In this document: piece by piece, positions 1 through 10,646 of the stretch
How the letters are laid out: the number at the start of each line of letters is the position of its first letter
How positions within the stretch are numbered: position 1 is the first letter of the stretch
Assembly: GCF_039555335.1 (NCBI RefSeq)
Contig: NC_092640.1
Location: 29,240,026-29,304,025 of the forward strand
Reading direction: 5' to 3'
Length of the DNA stretch: 64,000 nucleotides
Origin: Amphiura filiformis
Taxonomy: Eukaryota; Echinodermata; Ophiuroidea; Amphilepidida; Amphiuridae
Notes under the pieces: model-generated
What the model was told of the DNA's origin: nothing
Database searches by the model: none
Seen by the model: only the letters and a program-made list of their open reading frames with translations
Position numbers and translations under genes: made by a program

Positions 1-119
1 ACGACAATGTTGATAGACACATAATAGCTATATATTTCAAATAGTAGCTAACTAGTTGAGAGAAGTTGAATGTATTTCTTTTGGTACTGCCTAACTTGTG
101 GACGCCAACTTGTTCGACA

Positions 120-202
120 TGGTTTATGAGGGGTATTCGTAAAGGAACCCTTGACCGCCGCACATACCCGTACCACCTTTACATGTGAGTGCCCCCCCCG
201 GG
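120..202. mobile_element. End of a hAT-like element (truncated by window start)
   Basis: The stretch ends in GTGAGTGCCCCCCCCGG. The same G/C-run terminus (CCGGGGGG then CACT, read inward) closes the elements at 10647-11140 and 20316-21586, each of which has an 8-bp target duplication. The other end lies left of the window, so the assignment rests on terminal similarity alone. The receptor gene's ATG is only 45 bp beyond this terminus. Confidence 0.35.
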
Positions 203-204
203 GT

Positions 205-210
205 TATATA
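205..210 (+). promoter_or_regulatory. Possible TATA box of the LRR receptor gene
   Basis: TATATA lies 37 bp before the ATG at 247. If used, transcription would start only a few bases before the ATG, which is short for a metazoan 5' UTR. It may be a chance AT-rich match, or the true promoter may lie upstream in an unseen exon. Confidence 0.15.
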
Positions 211-246
211 GCACACGAAGATTCCTAATTTCAAGATACCTTCAAA

Positions 247-3200
247 ATGTCAAGTTTGAGCATATTCCAAATCAAAACTACTCCCATCCTGTTTCCCCTT
301 ATTTTCTTCAATCTGGTGTTTCATGTAATTGCGAGATTGCAAGTAGTTCCTCTATGGAATACTGCTGACAGAAACAGCTTTATATGCTCTCTCACCAAGG
401 ATAAAACACAAATAATCGATGAAGTCACGTTCACTTTCAGTGGAGATCCATTCAACTTTTGTAGCTTGCAATTAACAGCATCAGAGGGAACAGGTACCTT
501 GATACGTATACCTCAAGGAATAGTACCCACTGATACCTTTATGTACGTGGATAAGCAAGGAGATCTTTTGAATTGTCAGAATAGATATGTTGTTGTTACA
601 CCAAATGAATCCTGTTCCATTGTATTTGCACACGCAAATCTCCAACTATATCTGCAAGGTGCCGGCAATGTCCTCATTAGTAATATACTAATAAACCAGT
701 CTTTGCCTCTGTGCTTAGAAGGAGATGGTGAACAACATCAGGCTCTTTCCGGTGTATATGATACAAACAAATGTCCCCCAATAGAATTAAATCATACTGT
801 TACCTGCTCCTCCTCCTTTGATTTTGTTTGCTCGTTTGAGTTTCCAACTAACTGTGATGCTTTTCTTGGGAACAGATACGTAGAATTTATGTGTCACAAC
901 TCCCGGTCAAACCACACAGCTCTGATTATTTATCCAAATGATATCGTGACATTAGACCTGTCAGAACAGAATATAGTGCAAGTGACTAGTAATGCCTTTA
1001 TCGATCAGCAAGGGTTGATAACCCTAAATGTGTTTTACCTCGATGGAAATCAAATAATCTCACTGGATGAGAATTTGTTCAGTGAAACTAAGAAGCTGAC
1101 TTTTCTCTCACTAAATACAAACAAGTTGATACTTTTACCAGAAGGTTTGTTTAAAGGGTTGATTAACCTTGCTGAGTTGTACCTCCATGGAAATCAAATA
1201 ATCTCATTGGATGAGAATTTGTTCAATGAAACTAAGAAGTTGACTTTACTCTCACTATATGCAAACAAGTTGATACTTTTACCAAAAGGTTTGTTTAAAG
1301 GGTTGATTAACCTTTTTGAGTTGTACCTCCATGGAAATCAAATAACCTCATTGGATGAGAATGTGTTCAATGAAACTAAGAAGTTGACTTTTCTCTCACT
1401 AAATACAAACAAGTTGATACTTTTACCAAAAGGTTTGTTTAAAGGGTTGATTAACCTTGATGCATTGCACCTCCATGGAAATAAGTTGGCAATTTTGCCA
1501 AAAGGTTTGTTCAAAGGGTTGATTAACCTTTATCGGTTGTACCTTGAAAAAAATCATATTATTTCATTAGATGTAGATTTGTTCAACGAGACAAGTGGGC
1601 TGAGTGCACTCGATCTAAATGAAAACAAATTGACTCTTTTACCAAAAGGTTTGTTTAAAGGGTTGATTAACCTTTTTGAGTTGTACCTCCATGGAAATGA
1701 AATAACCTCATTGGATGGGGATTTGTTCAATGAAACTAAGAAGTTGACTTTTCTCTCACTAAATACAAACAAGTTGATACTTTTACCAAAAGGTTTGTTT
1801 AAACGGTTGATTAACCTTGATGCATTGCACCTCCATGGAAATCAAATAACCTCATTGGATGGGGATTTGTTCAATGAAACTAAGAAGCTGACTTTTCTCT
1901 CCCTCTCTAAAAATAAGTTGACAATTTTGCCAAAAGGTTTGTTCAAAGGGTTGATTAACCTTTATCGGTTGTACCTTGAAAAAAATCAAATTATTTCATT
2001 AGATGTAGATTTGTTCAACGAGACAAGTGGGCTGAGTGCACTCGATCTAAATGAAAACAAATTGACTCTTTTACCAAAAGGTTTGTTTAAAGGGTTGATT
2101 AACCTTGATAGGTTGTACCTCCATAGATATCATGGAAATGAAATAACCTCATTGGATGAGAATTTGTTCAATGAAACTAAGAAGCTGACTCTACTCTCCC
2201 TGCATGAAAACAAGTTGACAATTTTACCAAAAGGTTTGTTTAAAGGGTTGATTAACCTTGCTAAATTGTACCTCCAAGGAAATCAAATAACCTCATTGGA
2301 TGAGAATGTGTTCAATGAAACTAAGAAGCTGACTTTACTCTCCCTGCATGAAAACAAGTTGACAATTTTACCAAAAGGTTTGTTTAAAGGGTTGATTAAC
2401 CTTGCTAAATTGTACCTCCATGGAAATGAAATAACCTCATTGGATGAGAATGTGTTCAATGAAACTAAGAAGCTGACTTTACTCTCACTGCATAAAAACA
2501 AGTTGACAATTTTACCAAAAGGTTTGTTTAAAGGGTTGATTAACCTTAAAAACTTGTATCTCTATGAAAATCAAATTATTTCATTAGATGGAGATTTGTT
2601 CAACGAGACAAGTGGGCTGATTGAACTCGATCTGGGTGGAAACAATTTGACAATTTTACCAAAAGGGTTGTTTAAAGGGTTGATTAACCTTGATGAGTTG
2701 TACCTCCATAGAAATCAAATAACCTCTTTGAATGGGGATTTGTTCCACGAAACTAAGATTAACCTTGAAAACTTGTATCTCTATGAAAATCAAATTATTT
2801 CATTAGATGTAGATTTGTTCAACGAGACAAGTAGGCTGACTTTACTCTCACTAAATGCAAACAAGTTGATATTTTTACCAAAAGGGTTGTTTAAAGGGTT
2901 CATTAACCTTGAATACCTGTATCTCATTGAAAATCAAATTATTTCATTAGATGGAGATTTGTTCAACGAGACAAGTGGGCTGAGTGAACTCGATCTGGGT
3001 GGAAACAATTTGACAATTTTGCCAAAAGGTTTGTTCAAAGGGTTGATTAACCTTAATCTGTTTTTCGTTCGTGGAAATCAAATTATTTTATTAGATGGAG
3101 ATTTGTTCAACGAGACAAGTAGGCTGAGCATACTCGATCTGTCTGAAAACAGGTTGACAATTTTACCTAAAGGTTTGTTCAAAGGGTTGTTTAACCTTAA

Positions 3201-4197
3201 TCTGTTTTCCGTTCGTGGAAATCAAATTATTTCATTAGATGGAGATTTGTTCAATAAAACTAGTAGGCTAATTTCACTCACCTTCTATGAAAATAAGTTG
3301 ACAATTTTACCAAAAGGTTTGTTCAAAGGGTTGATTAACCTTTATCGGTTGTACCTTGAAAAAAATCAAATTATGTCATTAGATGTAGATTTGTTCAACG
3401 AGACAAGTGGGTTGGTTATACTCAATCTCTCTAAAAACAAGTTGACAATTTTGCCAAAAGGTTTGTTCAAAGGGTTGATTAACCTTAATTATTTGTCCGT
3501 TCCTGAAAATCAAATTATTTCATTAGACGGAGATTTGTTCAACGAGACAAGTAGGCTGAGCATACTCTATCTGGATAGAAACAACTTGACAATTTTACCA
3601 AAAGGTTTGTTCAAAGGGTTGTTTAACCTTAAAACATTGTCACTTCTTGGAAATCAAATTATTTCATTGGATGGAGATTTGTTCAATGAGACCAATGGGC
3701 TGACTAAACTCATTCTGATTGAAAACAAGTTGACAATTTTACCAAAAGGGTTGTTCAAAGGGTTGGTTTACCTTGAAGCGTTGTACCTTCTTGGAAATCA
3801 AATTATTTCATTAGATGGAGATTTGTTTAACGAGACAAATAGGCTGCGTGAAATCCGTCTGGATGGAAACAAGTTGACAATTTTACCAAAAGGTTTGTTC
3901 AAAGGGTTGATTAACCTTAATCTGTCGTCCGTTCATGGAAATCAAATTATTTCATTAGATGGAGATTTGTTCAAGGAGAAAAGTAGGCTGGTTAAACTCT
4001 TGTTGTCTGTAAACAAGTTGGCAATTTTACCAAAAGGTTTGTTCAAAGGGTTGATTAAACTTGAAGAGTTGTTCCTGAATAGAAATCAAATTATTTCATT
4101 AGATGGAGATTTGTTCAACGAGACAAGTGGGCTGCGTTTACTCAATCTGGGAGGAAACAAGTTGACAATTTACCAAAAGGGTTGTTCTTCAGACTTA
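247..4197 (+). CDS. LRR receptor ectodomain (N-terminal part of LRR-GPCR)
   Basis: This encodes the extracellular part of a leucine-rich-repeat G-protein-coupled receptor. The first ATG precedes a hydrophobic signal-peptide-like segment (residues about 12-29). A Cys-containing N-terminal module without a firm family match follows (about 32-160), then an LRR-N-cap-like Cys region (175-220), then LRRs from about residue 235 to the end. The LRRs alternate two forms: one with the core NQIISLD and LFNET, the other with LPKGLFKGL. Together they make 48-residue (144-bp) units. Near the end the expected ILPKGLF reads IYQKGCS because one T is missing at about 4171, and this frame stops at 4213-4215. 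Joining 4197 to 4262 gives a continuous 1877-codon frame with the seven-helix part. Family: GRL101/relaxin-receptor-like (type C LGR). The ligand is unknown. Confidence 0.85.
1040..4190 (+). repeat. Coding 144-bp tandem repeat (about 22 units, two LRRs each)
   Basis: The DNA for ACCAAAAGGTTTGTTTAAAG, or close variants, recurs about every 144 bp, some 22 times. Identity is so high that whole multi-unit blocks repeat; for example, the block starting with the YRLYLEKN unit recurs at about 1530, 1960 and 3340. One unit near 2750 lacks its LPKGLFKGL half and one near 2130 has a short insertion. The pattern indicates recent unequal crossing-over or gene conversion. It is also a region where assemblies can gain or lose units. 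Confidence 0.95.
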
Positions 4198-4265
4198 GTA
4201 ACTTGCAAATACTAAGCATCCAAATAAATGAAATGGCATCATTACATCATACATTTTTCAGGATT
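4165..4265 (+). other. Frame break: two one-base slips or a 64-bp intron
   Basis: Frame 1 of the ectodomain loses LRR character at about 4171, where the usual ATTTTACC is ATTTACC. The third frame then continues as good LRR sequence (LPKGLFFRLSNLQILSI, then NEMASLHHTFFR). LRR sequence resumes in the seven-helix frame at 4262, where AGGGAT would be expected but AGGAT is present. Both sites are homopolymers short by one base. Independently, GTAACT at 4198 and TTTTCAG ending at 4261 would form a 64-bp phase-0 intron that joins the outer frames exactly. The conserved LRR code inside the interval favours sequence errors or real indels over an ancestral intron. Confidence 0.7.
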
Positions 4266-5944
4266 TAGTAATTAACTTAAAGGCGTTGTATTTAGTTTTT
4301 CCCACACTGATGAAGTTAGACTATAGATCGTTTTGGAGGTTTGTTAATTTGGAAGTGCTTTACCTAGAGAGTACATATTTGACTGATTTACATTACAGAA
4401 CATTCGAGGGATTGAGAAATATTTATGCTTTGTCTTTGTCTTTCAATCGGCTACATGTCTTGGATTCCCGTATATTTCAAGACACATTGAACCTTACTTA
4501 TCTGAAATTGGATCATAACAGGTTAACAAACATTCCAAATATTACCCATTTAAACAATCTTACCTACATTGACTTACGAGAAAACAGATTGACAATGATA
4601 GATAACAATACATTTCTCGATTTCCTAACGCAGACTGTAATTGTGGCAAGCCAATCAGAAATATGTGAATGTTATCTAGCAAGTGATAACTGTAAAGCTG
4701 TAGACGTGAGATCTCCATATTTGACATGCGATAGATTATTGTCTAGTAGAGTGTTGTTGGGTGTGATGTGGCTCATTGGTTTGAATGCCATAGTTGGGAA
4801 TTTGTTTGTTTTATGCAAGAAAAAAACAAAAGAAGAAAAAGGTAAAATTCAAACATTTCTGCTAAGCAATCTGGCGCTGTCTGATTTACTTATGGGAATC
4901 TATATGCTTATCATTGCATCTGCTGATATCTACTTTGGTGAATATTTTCCTATGCATGCCGAGTACTGGAGAACTGGTATCACGTGCAGAATTGCTGGCG
5001 CAATGGCAATACTATCCAGTGAAGCTTCTGTTTTCTTTGTGACATTGATAAGCATTGATAGATTCATGAACATTCGATTTCCTTACTCTAGTCGCAAATT
5101 AAGACAAAGGTCATCAGCTGTAACAGCTGCATTTCTTTGGCTGATTTCATTCGCATTGGGAGTGGTTCCCTCCATTTTCGCAGGAAAAAATTTCAAATTT
5201 TACGAGAACTCTCATGTGTGCATTGGACTTCCTCTGGCGCAGGTAGAAAGATTCGAAATCAAGAATGCATCATTCAAGGAAATTTTTATGATAGGGAATG
5301 TGTCTATCAAATTTCCCATCTTTGATAAATCTGTATCTCTTGGTATTGTTCCTGGTATGTATTATGCGTCGGCAATATTTCTAGGTCTTAATGGCATCTG
5401 CATTATTGTTATACTGGTGTGTTATGTAGAGATTGTGCGATCTGTCAAGAAGTCATCAAAACAAGCAGGACGTAATCTAGGTATGAAACAACAGATCAAA
5501 ATGACTGCCAAAGTCTCTGCCATAATTCTTACAGATTTCTTTTGCTGGGCTCCAACTGTTGTGCTTGGGATATTGGTGCAAAGTGGGGTAATGGTTCTAC
5601 CCTCTTCGGTATTTGCATGGTCTGTTTCAATGATTTTACCCATTAATTCTGCTGTCAACCCGTATTTGTACACCATTGCGGCACTTATCAGCAAGTATCG
5701 CAAAAAGCGTAAAACTGAAAAAGTGGAAAACAATCGAGAACTACCTCGACCATGGGATCAGAAGCCTTTAAGACAAACACCAGCGGATGAAAATTTGCAA
5801 AAAACACAACATGTATTCATAACCCAGTTGCCGCTGCACAGACCTCATGACATAGAGCTACAAACTATATCTAGTGGTCAACTAAAACGGGAACATCTTC
5901 GCCATCCTGAAAATGAATCTAAAGAAGCCGAGGCAAATATGTAA
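4262..5944 (+). CDS. Last LRRs and seven-transmembrane GPCR domain (C-terminal part)
   Basis: This encodes 560 residues continuing the receptor. Counting from the TTG at 4286, about four LRRs (1-115) lead to a Cys-rich C-cap (C127, C129, C136, C148). Rhodopsin-family helices follow at about 155-177, 190-212, 233-258, 278-298, 358-382, 405-430 and 441-465. Visible class-A marks are GN in helix 1, LALSD in helix 2, C234 and C312 for the conserved disulfide, DRF in place of DRY (258-260), CWAP in helix 6 and NPYLY in helix 7. LSNLALSDLLMG, GEYFPMHAEYW and the LSSEASVF stretch resemble Lymnaea GRL101 and relaxin-type LGRs. A basic tail of about 85 residues follows. It continues 247-4197 and is not a separate gene. 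Confidence 0.88.
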   Translation, partial: DLVINLKALYLVFPTLMKLDYRSFWRFVNLEVLYLESTYLTDLHYRTFEGLRNIYALSLSFNRLHVLDSRIFQDTLNLTYLKLDHNRLTNIPNITHLNNLTYIDLRENRLTMIDNNTFLDFLTQTVIVASQSEICECYLASDNCKAVDVRSPYLTCDRLLSSRVLLGVMWLIGLNAIVGNLFVLCKKKTKEEKGKIQTFLLSNLALSDLLMGIYMLIIASADIYFGEYFPMHAEYWRTGITCRIAGAMAILSSEASVFFVTLISIDRFMNIRFPYSSRKLRQRSSAVTAAFLWLISFALGVVPSIFAGKNFKFYENSHVCIGLPLAQVERFEIKNASFKEIFMIGNVSIKFPIFDKSVSLGIVPGMYYASAIFLGLNGICIIVILVCYVEIVRSVKKSSKQAGRNLGMKQQIKMTAKVSAIILTDFFCWAPTVVLGILVQSGVMVLPSSVFAWSVSMILPINSAVNPYLYTIAALISKYRKKRKTEKVENNRELPRPWDQKPLRQTPADENLQKTQHVFITQLPLHRPHDIELQTISSGQLKREHLRHPENESKEAEANM

Positions 5945-6210
5945 AATAACAGTATGGCATCACTATTATGTAGACCACGATGTCACTTGGGGGAAATGTT
6001 GGGCAAAAAGGCAGATGTTGAAGTTCAAAAATCAATATTAAAGTTTCTGAAAGTTGCAGCTCGATGCCTTAAATGGACATGTAAAATGTTCACAATCTAT
6101 ATTTCAACCTTGTCGTTATGGCAACCAACATGATGCTACCTTGCTAATTTTGTCGCTTAACGAAATTTTGAGAAAAGTTTTATCCATAATCATATCATTT
6201 TATGGGTAAC

Positions 6211-6271
<61 letters not shown>
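6211..6271 (+). repeat. (TTGA)n microsatellite
   Basis: This is about 15 uninterrupted TTGA units, 270 bp after the receptor stop codon. The 5945-6210 interval shows nothing else recognisable. The nearest plus-strand AATAAA is at 6315-6320, so the microsatellite would lie in the 3' UTR if that signal is used. Confidence 0.95.
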
Positions 6272-6314
6272 GTTCCCCAATCGGATCGTCAAATCCTAGT
6301 TGCGAATACAACAG

Positions 6315-6320
6315 AATAAA
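6315..6320 (+). terminator. Possible poly(A) signal of the receptor gene
   Basis: AATAAA lies 371 bp after the stop codon. It is the first canonical hexamer downstream on this strand. No transcript evidence is available. Confidence 0.3.
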
Positions 6321-6439
6321 ACTTCTGGATGCCCTACTAATCATTAATTGTTTTTCACAACTCAAATCTTTTTGCCTGTGCATACCAAGTAATTTAATAT
6401 TGTCGGCAGTTTTAAGTGTTTCACCAATAAGATGGATAA

Positions 6440-6620
6440 TCATAAATATATTTTTTGTTTGTCAATAGGATATATAAACTAAGATATTACAACTTATGTA
6501 ATATAATATAATATAGTACATTAATGTTTTCAGAACATTGTAAATATTGATATGATATGATATAATAAGAAATCTACGAAAATATATAAAATAATTGTAA
6601 ACAGTTATTTATTATAGTAA
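6440..6620. repeat. Duplicated segment, copy A (left part)
   Basis: The run TTGTCAATAGGATATATAAA followed by a (ATAAT) tract and GTTTTCAGAACATTGTAAAT recurs at 11490-11593 and 13299-13410. There it is split by the Tc1 element. This copy is therefore a paralogous empty site for that insertion. Confidence 0.8.
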
Positions 6621-6685
6621 GGGACGTATGATTTGCGAGGGAAAATCCCAGATCGCGTGGAACTTATTTCAGAGATTTTGCGGGC

Positions 6686-8077
6686 TTAAGGTTACACGAA
6701 GAAACGTATAAAAAACGTATAAAAGACGTATAAAGTTGTTCTCTAAAACCGCGTTTTCTCAGCAATCAAATATCGCAGTGAGTCAAATGTTGGTGCATGG
6801 ACGTATCTTAACATTATTTTTGTGTCTTTATACAAATTTTTAAAATCCGTTTGAAAATCCTTCGTTTAAATCATTTTTACGCACCGTGTTCACAAGATCA
6901 AAAACACGTTCCATGCAGTTTTTTTCAAATATTCGCTCCGTATAAAACTTCGCCGAGTGATTGTTTTCTCCTTTTTTGTATTGAACAACAAATCGACCAA
7001 AGAAATAATGTTGCCATGGGGAAGAACCAAAAACAGTACCGATTAAATTTTATTAGCCCGTTTTTGGGAACAATTTTCGAGAATCTTGTACCACAAAACA
7101 CTGTTATGTTACATTATCGATATCTGGATTGTGGAACATTAATTTTGATTTCTAACTGCCTACATTATTTCTCAAAAGTGTATGTCGATTCCTTTCCCAT
7201 TTGAATTTCACTCCAAATTTAAGCTACTTTTGCAAAAATCGAGGTTTTTCGCCATCGATACCTCCGACATTTACAGCGGTGATGAGATTGTTTATCATAA
7301 GAGCCTGGTATGCACTATTCCATAATAGTCAGTTTTAGATCAATCGATTTCACAGATCACTCAGTAGCTCAATCGGTTAGCGCGCTGGGCTTACGTTCGA
7401 CTATATAATACTATAGTTTTGAGCTGGAAAACTTTGGTACGTGTTCGAGTCCCTATGTGGTCCTTTCCATCTATTTTATTTTATTTTTCTCTCACCTTTT
7501 TTCTTTTTTCTTGTTCGTTTCTTTCTTTCTGACTGCAGCGATTGATTGTTTTTGCCCGTTTTTTTTTCATTATATAATTCAGGAATTTTTAGGCTATACT
7601 AGTCTAGGCGCGGCCTAGGCTATGAATATATTTTTACAAATTAGCTTAACAAAATATTGGTTGTTGGTTTTGTTACTGTTGTTGTAGTTATTGTTGTAGG
7701 CCTATATATTGCTTAATCAGGGTATAAATAGGCATACTAGGGCTATTATAGCCTATAGAAGCATTGATTTATTTCACGACAGATATCATCCAGGATAATT
7801 TTAAAAATTGAAAATTTAGAAAATCCAAAGGAAAATTGCCGAAAACGGCTGCCCACAATCCCCCCCCCCCCCCAATATCAGCCCATGTGGTCCTATCATG
7901 GTCGCCCCTTCCCTATCCCTGCAACATATGACTCACGAGCCGCGGTTTGTCCGTGTTCTAGTTCAGATTGATACACTATTGTACGCGTGAGTTCATTCTT
8001 TTCTGCATGGCTGTTTCCATTATTAACTTCCGCCCCTCTGGAATCAAGCCTTGAAAATCAATTGCATTTAACCTTAA
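6686..8077. mobile_element. TTAA-flanked repeat element, copy A
   Basis: The element is bounded by TTAA, with short inverted ends TTAAGGTTA. It aligns along its length with 16878-18246. Landmarks shared in order are three tandem ACGTATAAA motifs near the left end, a region spelling NVAMGKNQ in one frame, a tRNA-like module, a pyrimidine-rich tract and the end GGAATCAAGCCTTGAAAA. The TTAA duplication fits Kolobok or piggyBac-type transposition. No transposase is visible. Confidence 0.6.
7355..7463 (+). ncRNA. tRNA-like module inside TTAA element, copy A
   Basis: It has a box A-like TAGCTCAATCGGTT (7365-7378), a box B-like TGTTCGAGTCC (7442-7452), and ends GATCACT/GTGGTC that can form an acceptor-like stem with about six of seven pairs. 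An extra 30-40 nt between the boxes makes it too long for a normal tRNA. It could be a decayed intron-bearing tRNA or the head of a SINE captured by the element. The counterpart is at 17554-17661. Confidence 0.5.
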
Positions 8078-8099
8078 GAGGAACTTATACAACATAAGA

Positions 8100-8355
8100 C
8101 AGAGGCGTACCGACCGGGGGCAGGGGGTAAGCTTCCCCCAACAAGGTGTAATGTGCACTGTCCTTTGGCCCTGTTTTAGCCATAATTGTCCTCATCGTGG
8201 CGCGTCATTTTAGTATTCAAACTGCAAATTTTCTCGCGCTTCGTGCGTATTGCAAATTTTCTCACGTTTCGTGCGCATTTTGTCACGGTAAAGTCATTTT
8301 CAGCGGGACGATTTAGAATTGTTACCCCTTGCCCGGTAGCCTTGGTACGCCCCTG
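8100..8355. mobile_element. hAT-like MITE
   Basis: CAGAGGCGTACC at the left and CAGGGGCGTACC (inverse) at the right continue with imperfect complementarity through CCGGG and AGGGGGTAA. The flanks ACATAAGA and CACTAAGA are a poor 8-bp duplication. The related copy at 16878-18246 lacks this insertion. Confidence 0.5.
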
Positions 8356-10240
8356 CACTAAGATTGCGTTCGATTACTCTATTTCAAGAGTTTGAGTGGA
8401 ACATTTTCCACCCATAGACTTTTTGGTTTTCGTAAGTTGGCGATAAATTCTTCCATTTCATTGGTTGAAGTGCAATGCACCGAGAAACTAAAATCAATGC
8501 AAATTACAATTGCGATGATCAAGCAATACAAAAGATTTAAGGTTACTGCCTCTTTTGAGGTTTTGAGCAAAGAAATGGGATGAATTTGCCACATTAAGTA
8601 TCAAATTTTGCCCAGAAATAATCATCGGAAAAATAAAAGTTATACCTCATCTTAAAGGTAAATGCTTATATATTATTATTTTCCCATTGTTATTTTTATA
8701 GCCTTAATCAGATTTTCACTGGAAGCCTATGACTTGGGTCCCCGCTATCAGCTATTTTATTTTTGGCCCGTTGATATCATACCATACTTCACACCGATTT
8801 CTCTACCAAATTGTAGGCATATGTCAAACATTCCACAATTACATTCTTGCTATCAAACTTTGGTATATGAACCTCCGAAATATAATTAACAAGTTCTAGA
8901 AAACGTAAATTTTCAGTGCTCCACATTTGGCCATAAGCTTATTCATTAAAGTTCTTCTATTTTCTTTCTTGACCCATATTTTTTATTTTAAACTAGCTGC
9001 AATATATCACTGAATACTACTTAAGCCATAGGTACAAAGTTTGTATGTCCAAACTACAGCAGTGATGAAAAATAGTAACATTTCTTGCCACCATTCTGCC
9101 AAATCACACTTTTTCAAAAGCTTCCGTTTCAATCATTTTTGTGATTCAGGTACCTGTTTTGCCATTATGTGTCAAATCAGTTCTAAGTTTACCATCTCAA
9201 TTGTACTCACCATTTATATCCCAAGCAAAATGTATACATCCTTTATATTATATCCAAATTCAGGTTCAAGAACAGGTAAAATAGACCAAATCTCAAATGT
9301 CTCCAGTCATATAAAAAGCACATTGATTTCAAAATGGTGCCCAGAATTGACCTCAAGTATTTGACCCACACAAAAGTCTCATTTACAAGTCACACTATTG
9401 ACAACTAGCCATGCATACAACAGTACAGTAATGAATTCTTTTGAAGGTTGGTGAAGAGCCTAATCTTTCAAGTCAAAGCACTTCCCACAAATCAATGCAG
9501 TCAATACATGTGTGCTGATGTGTGACAAACTAACATGTATTATAATACACTGCTATTTAGATCAAGAGGTGTCAAAAGCAGGTGAATTGTGGGATGGTGT
9601 TCAATAATGCTGAAACAGGGCTGGTGTTATGTCATTGTCTGAATATATTCATTTTTATTGATTTTCTCTGACTTGTGTTAATACATATTGTGAATGAGAG
9701 GGATTTTATGCTCAGCTGTCTTAGAAATGTTTATGGCTTGGTCTGGCAATCCCAATTGCCCTCACCTAGCAACTGTAAACAACATCTATGTAGGGTAAAA
9801 ATTAATATACTAAAATCATTTTTAAAAGCACTTTTTAGGCACAAATTTTGCAAATTGAATATCTGAAGTGTTGAATACATTTATGTACTTCATCAATATG
9901 CAAAAATGTAAAACATGGACAAGTTGGATGGAATTCAAGAGTATGTATCCTTAATCAGGCTAGAAAACTGAAAACTTGAAAAGGCCCAATGGGCCTACGA
10001 TTGGAAAGAATATGCAATAGAATAGATTGTATAGAATATGCAATATGCAATATTGTGAGGATCATATTGCGTGGATTTGGGAGAATGTCAATGTGTAATA
10101 CAAAAGCACAGGATTTCAAATCACTCAGTATTGCATACAATCAAATGAGAAACATTACAAAAATGTCTTTATGATGAAATTTTCAAAATTCTTTTTTCTG
10201 TAAGTTTTGTGAGCTTTATGTCTACAAAACATTCGCGTCT
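8356..10240. other. Unassigned AT-rich sequence
   Basis: I see no convincing gene, repeat family or RNA. Open frames here are under 110 codons and lack domain-like composition. The stretch lies within the composite insertion, so it may be its non-coding body. Confidence 0.3.
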
Positions 10241-10258
10241 GGAAAATCATACGTCCCT

Positions 10259-10570
10259 TGCTTGTAGTCGTAGGCCCTAGTTTGTCTATGGAAATTGTAC
10301 AGTACAATCTTGATGTTCTTATTATATTAATTAATATGTGTATGCACAGAATATGCTCTCGGACTCACGCCGACGTTGTCAAAGGCGCCACAGATCAAGC
10401 AGATACTACACATTTCCCCGTGTGTAGCATTTTAGAGGGACAGTTAACAATGGTTTTACCGCTAACCTGCTCCAAATGTGACTTTCCGTGAAACAATTTT
10501 GACTCACAAAAAGGTATATTTTGCTCTAAAACGGACAAAAAAGAAGATGTACACTGCAATTTTGGTTACA
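10259..10570. repeat. Duplicated segment, copy A (right part)
   Basis: CAGTACAATCTTGATGTTCT, GCTCTCGGACTCACGCCGAC and GTTGTCAAAGGCGCCACA recur at about 13430-13520. ACATTTCCCCGTGTG and the ACCTGCTCCAAAT block recur at about 13885-14115. The second copy is longer by several insertions. Confidence 0.75.
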
Positions 10571-10646
10571 TTTCTGCCCGGCAAATCGAGCTGGTTGTTA
10601 AGAGCCGTCTAGGCGGGCACCCCCGACATTTGAGCTGGAAATGAAC

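Larger units (their letters stand above)
6621..10258. mobile_element. Composite 3.6-kb insertion with short terminal inverted repeats
   Basis: AAGGGACGTATGATTT at 6621 is matched in inverse orientation at 10243-10258. The flanking sequence (TTATTATAGT on the left, GTTTGTCTATGG with CAGTACAATC on the right) is nearly contiguous in the other copy at about 13395-13445, so this block is absent there. I cannot define a clean target duplication. It contains a TTAA element (6686-8077) and a hAT-like MITE (8100-8355). I see no transposase. Confidence 0.45.

Noticed and set aside
1554-2501. Minus-strand open frames inside the LRR array
   Set aside because: They recur with the 144-bp repeat and are the complement of the LRR codons; no independent coding signal.
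5422-5733. 103-codon minus-strand frame over the seven-helix domain
   Set aside because: Antisense shadow of strongly conserved GPCR helices.
4286-5944. Separate GPCR gene starting at 4286
   Set aside because: No ATG at that point, and LRR sequence is continuous with the upstream frame across the frame break.
6195-6443. Frame encoding a Ser-Ile-Asn-Gln repeat
   Set aside because: Translation of the TTGA microsatellite.
6851-7204. 117-codon frame, partly conserved at 17084-17341
   Set aside because: The two copies share sequence because the whole repeat element is shared. Frames differ in length and shift relative to each other, so similarity is at the DNA level.
7355-7463. Functional tRNA gene
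   Set aside because: Too long, poor T-stem pairing, and embedded in a repeated element; kept only as a tRNA-like module.
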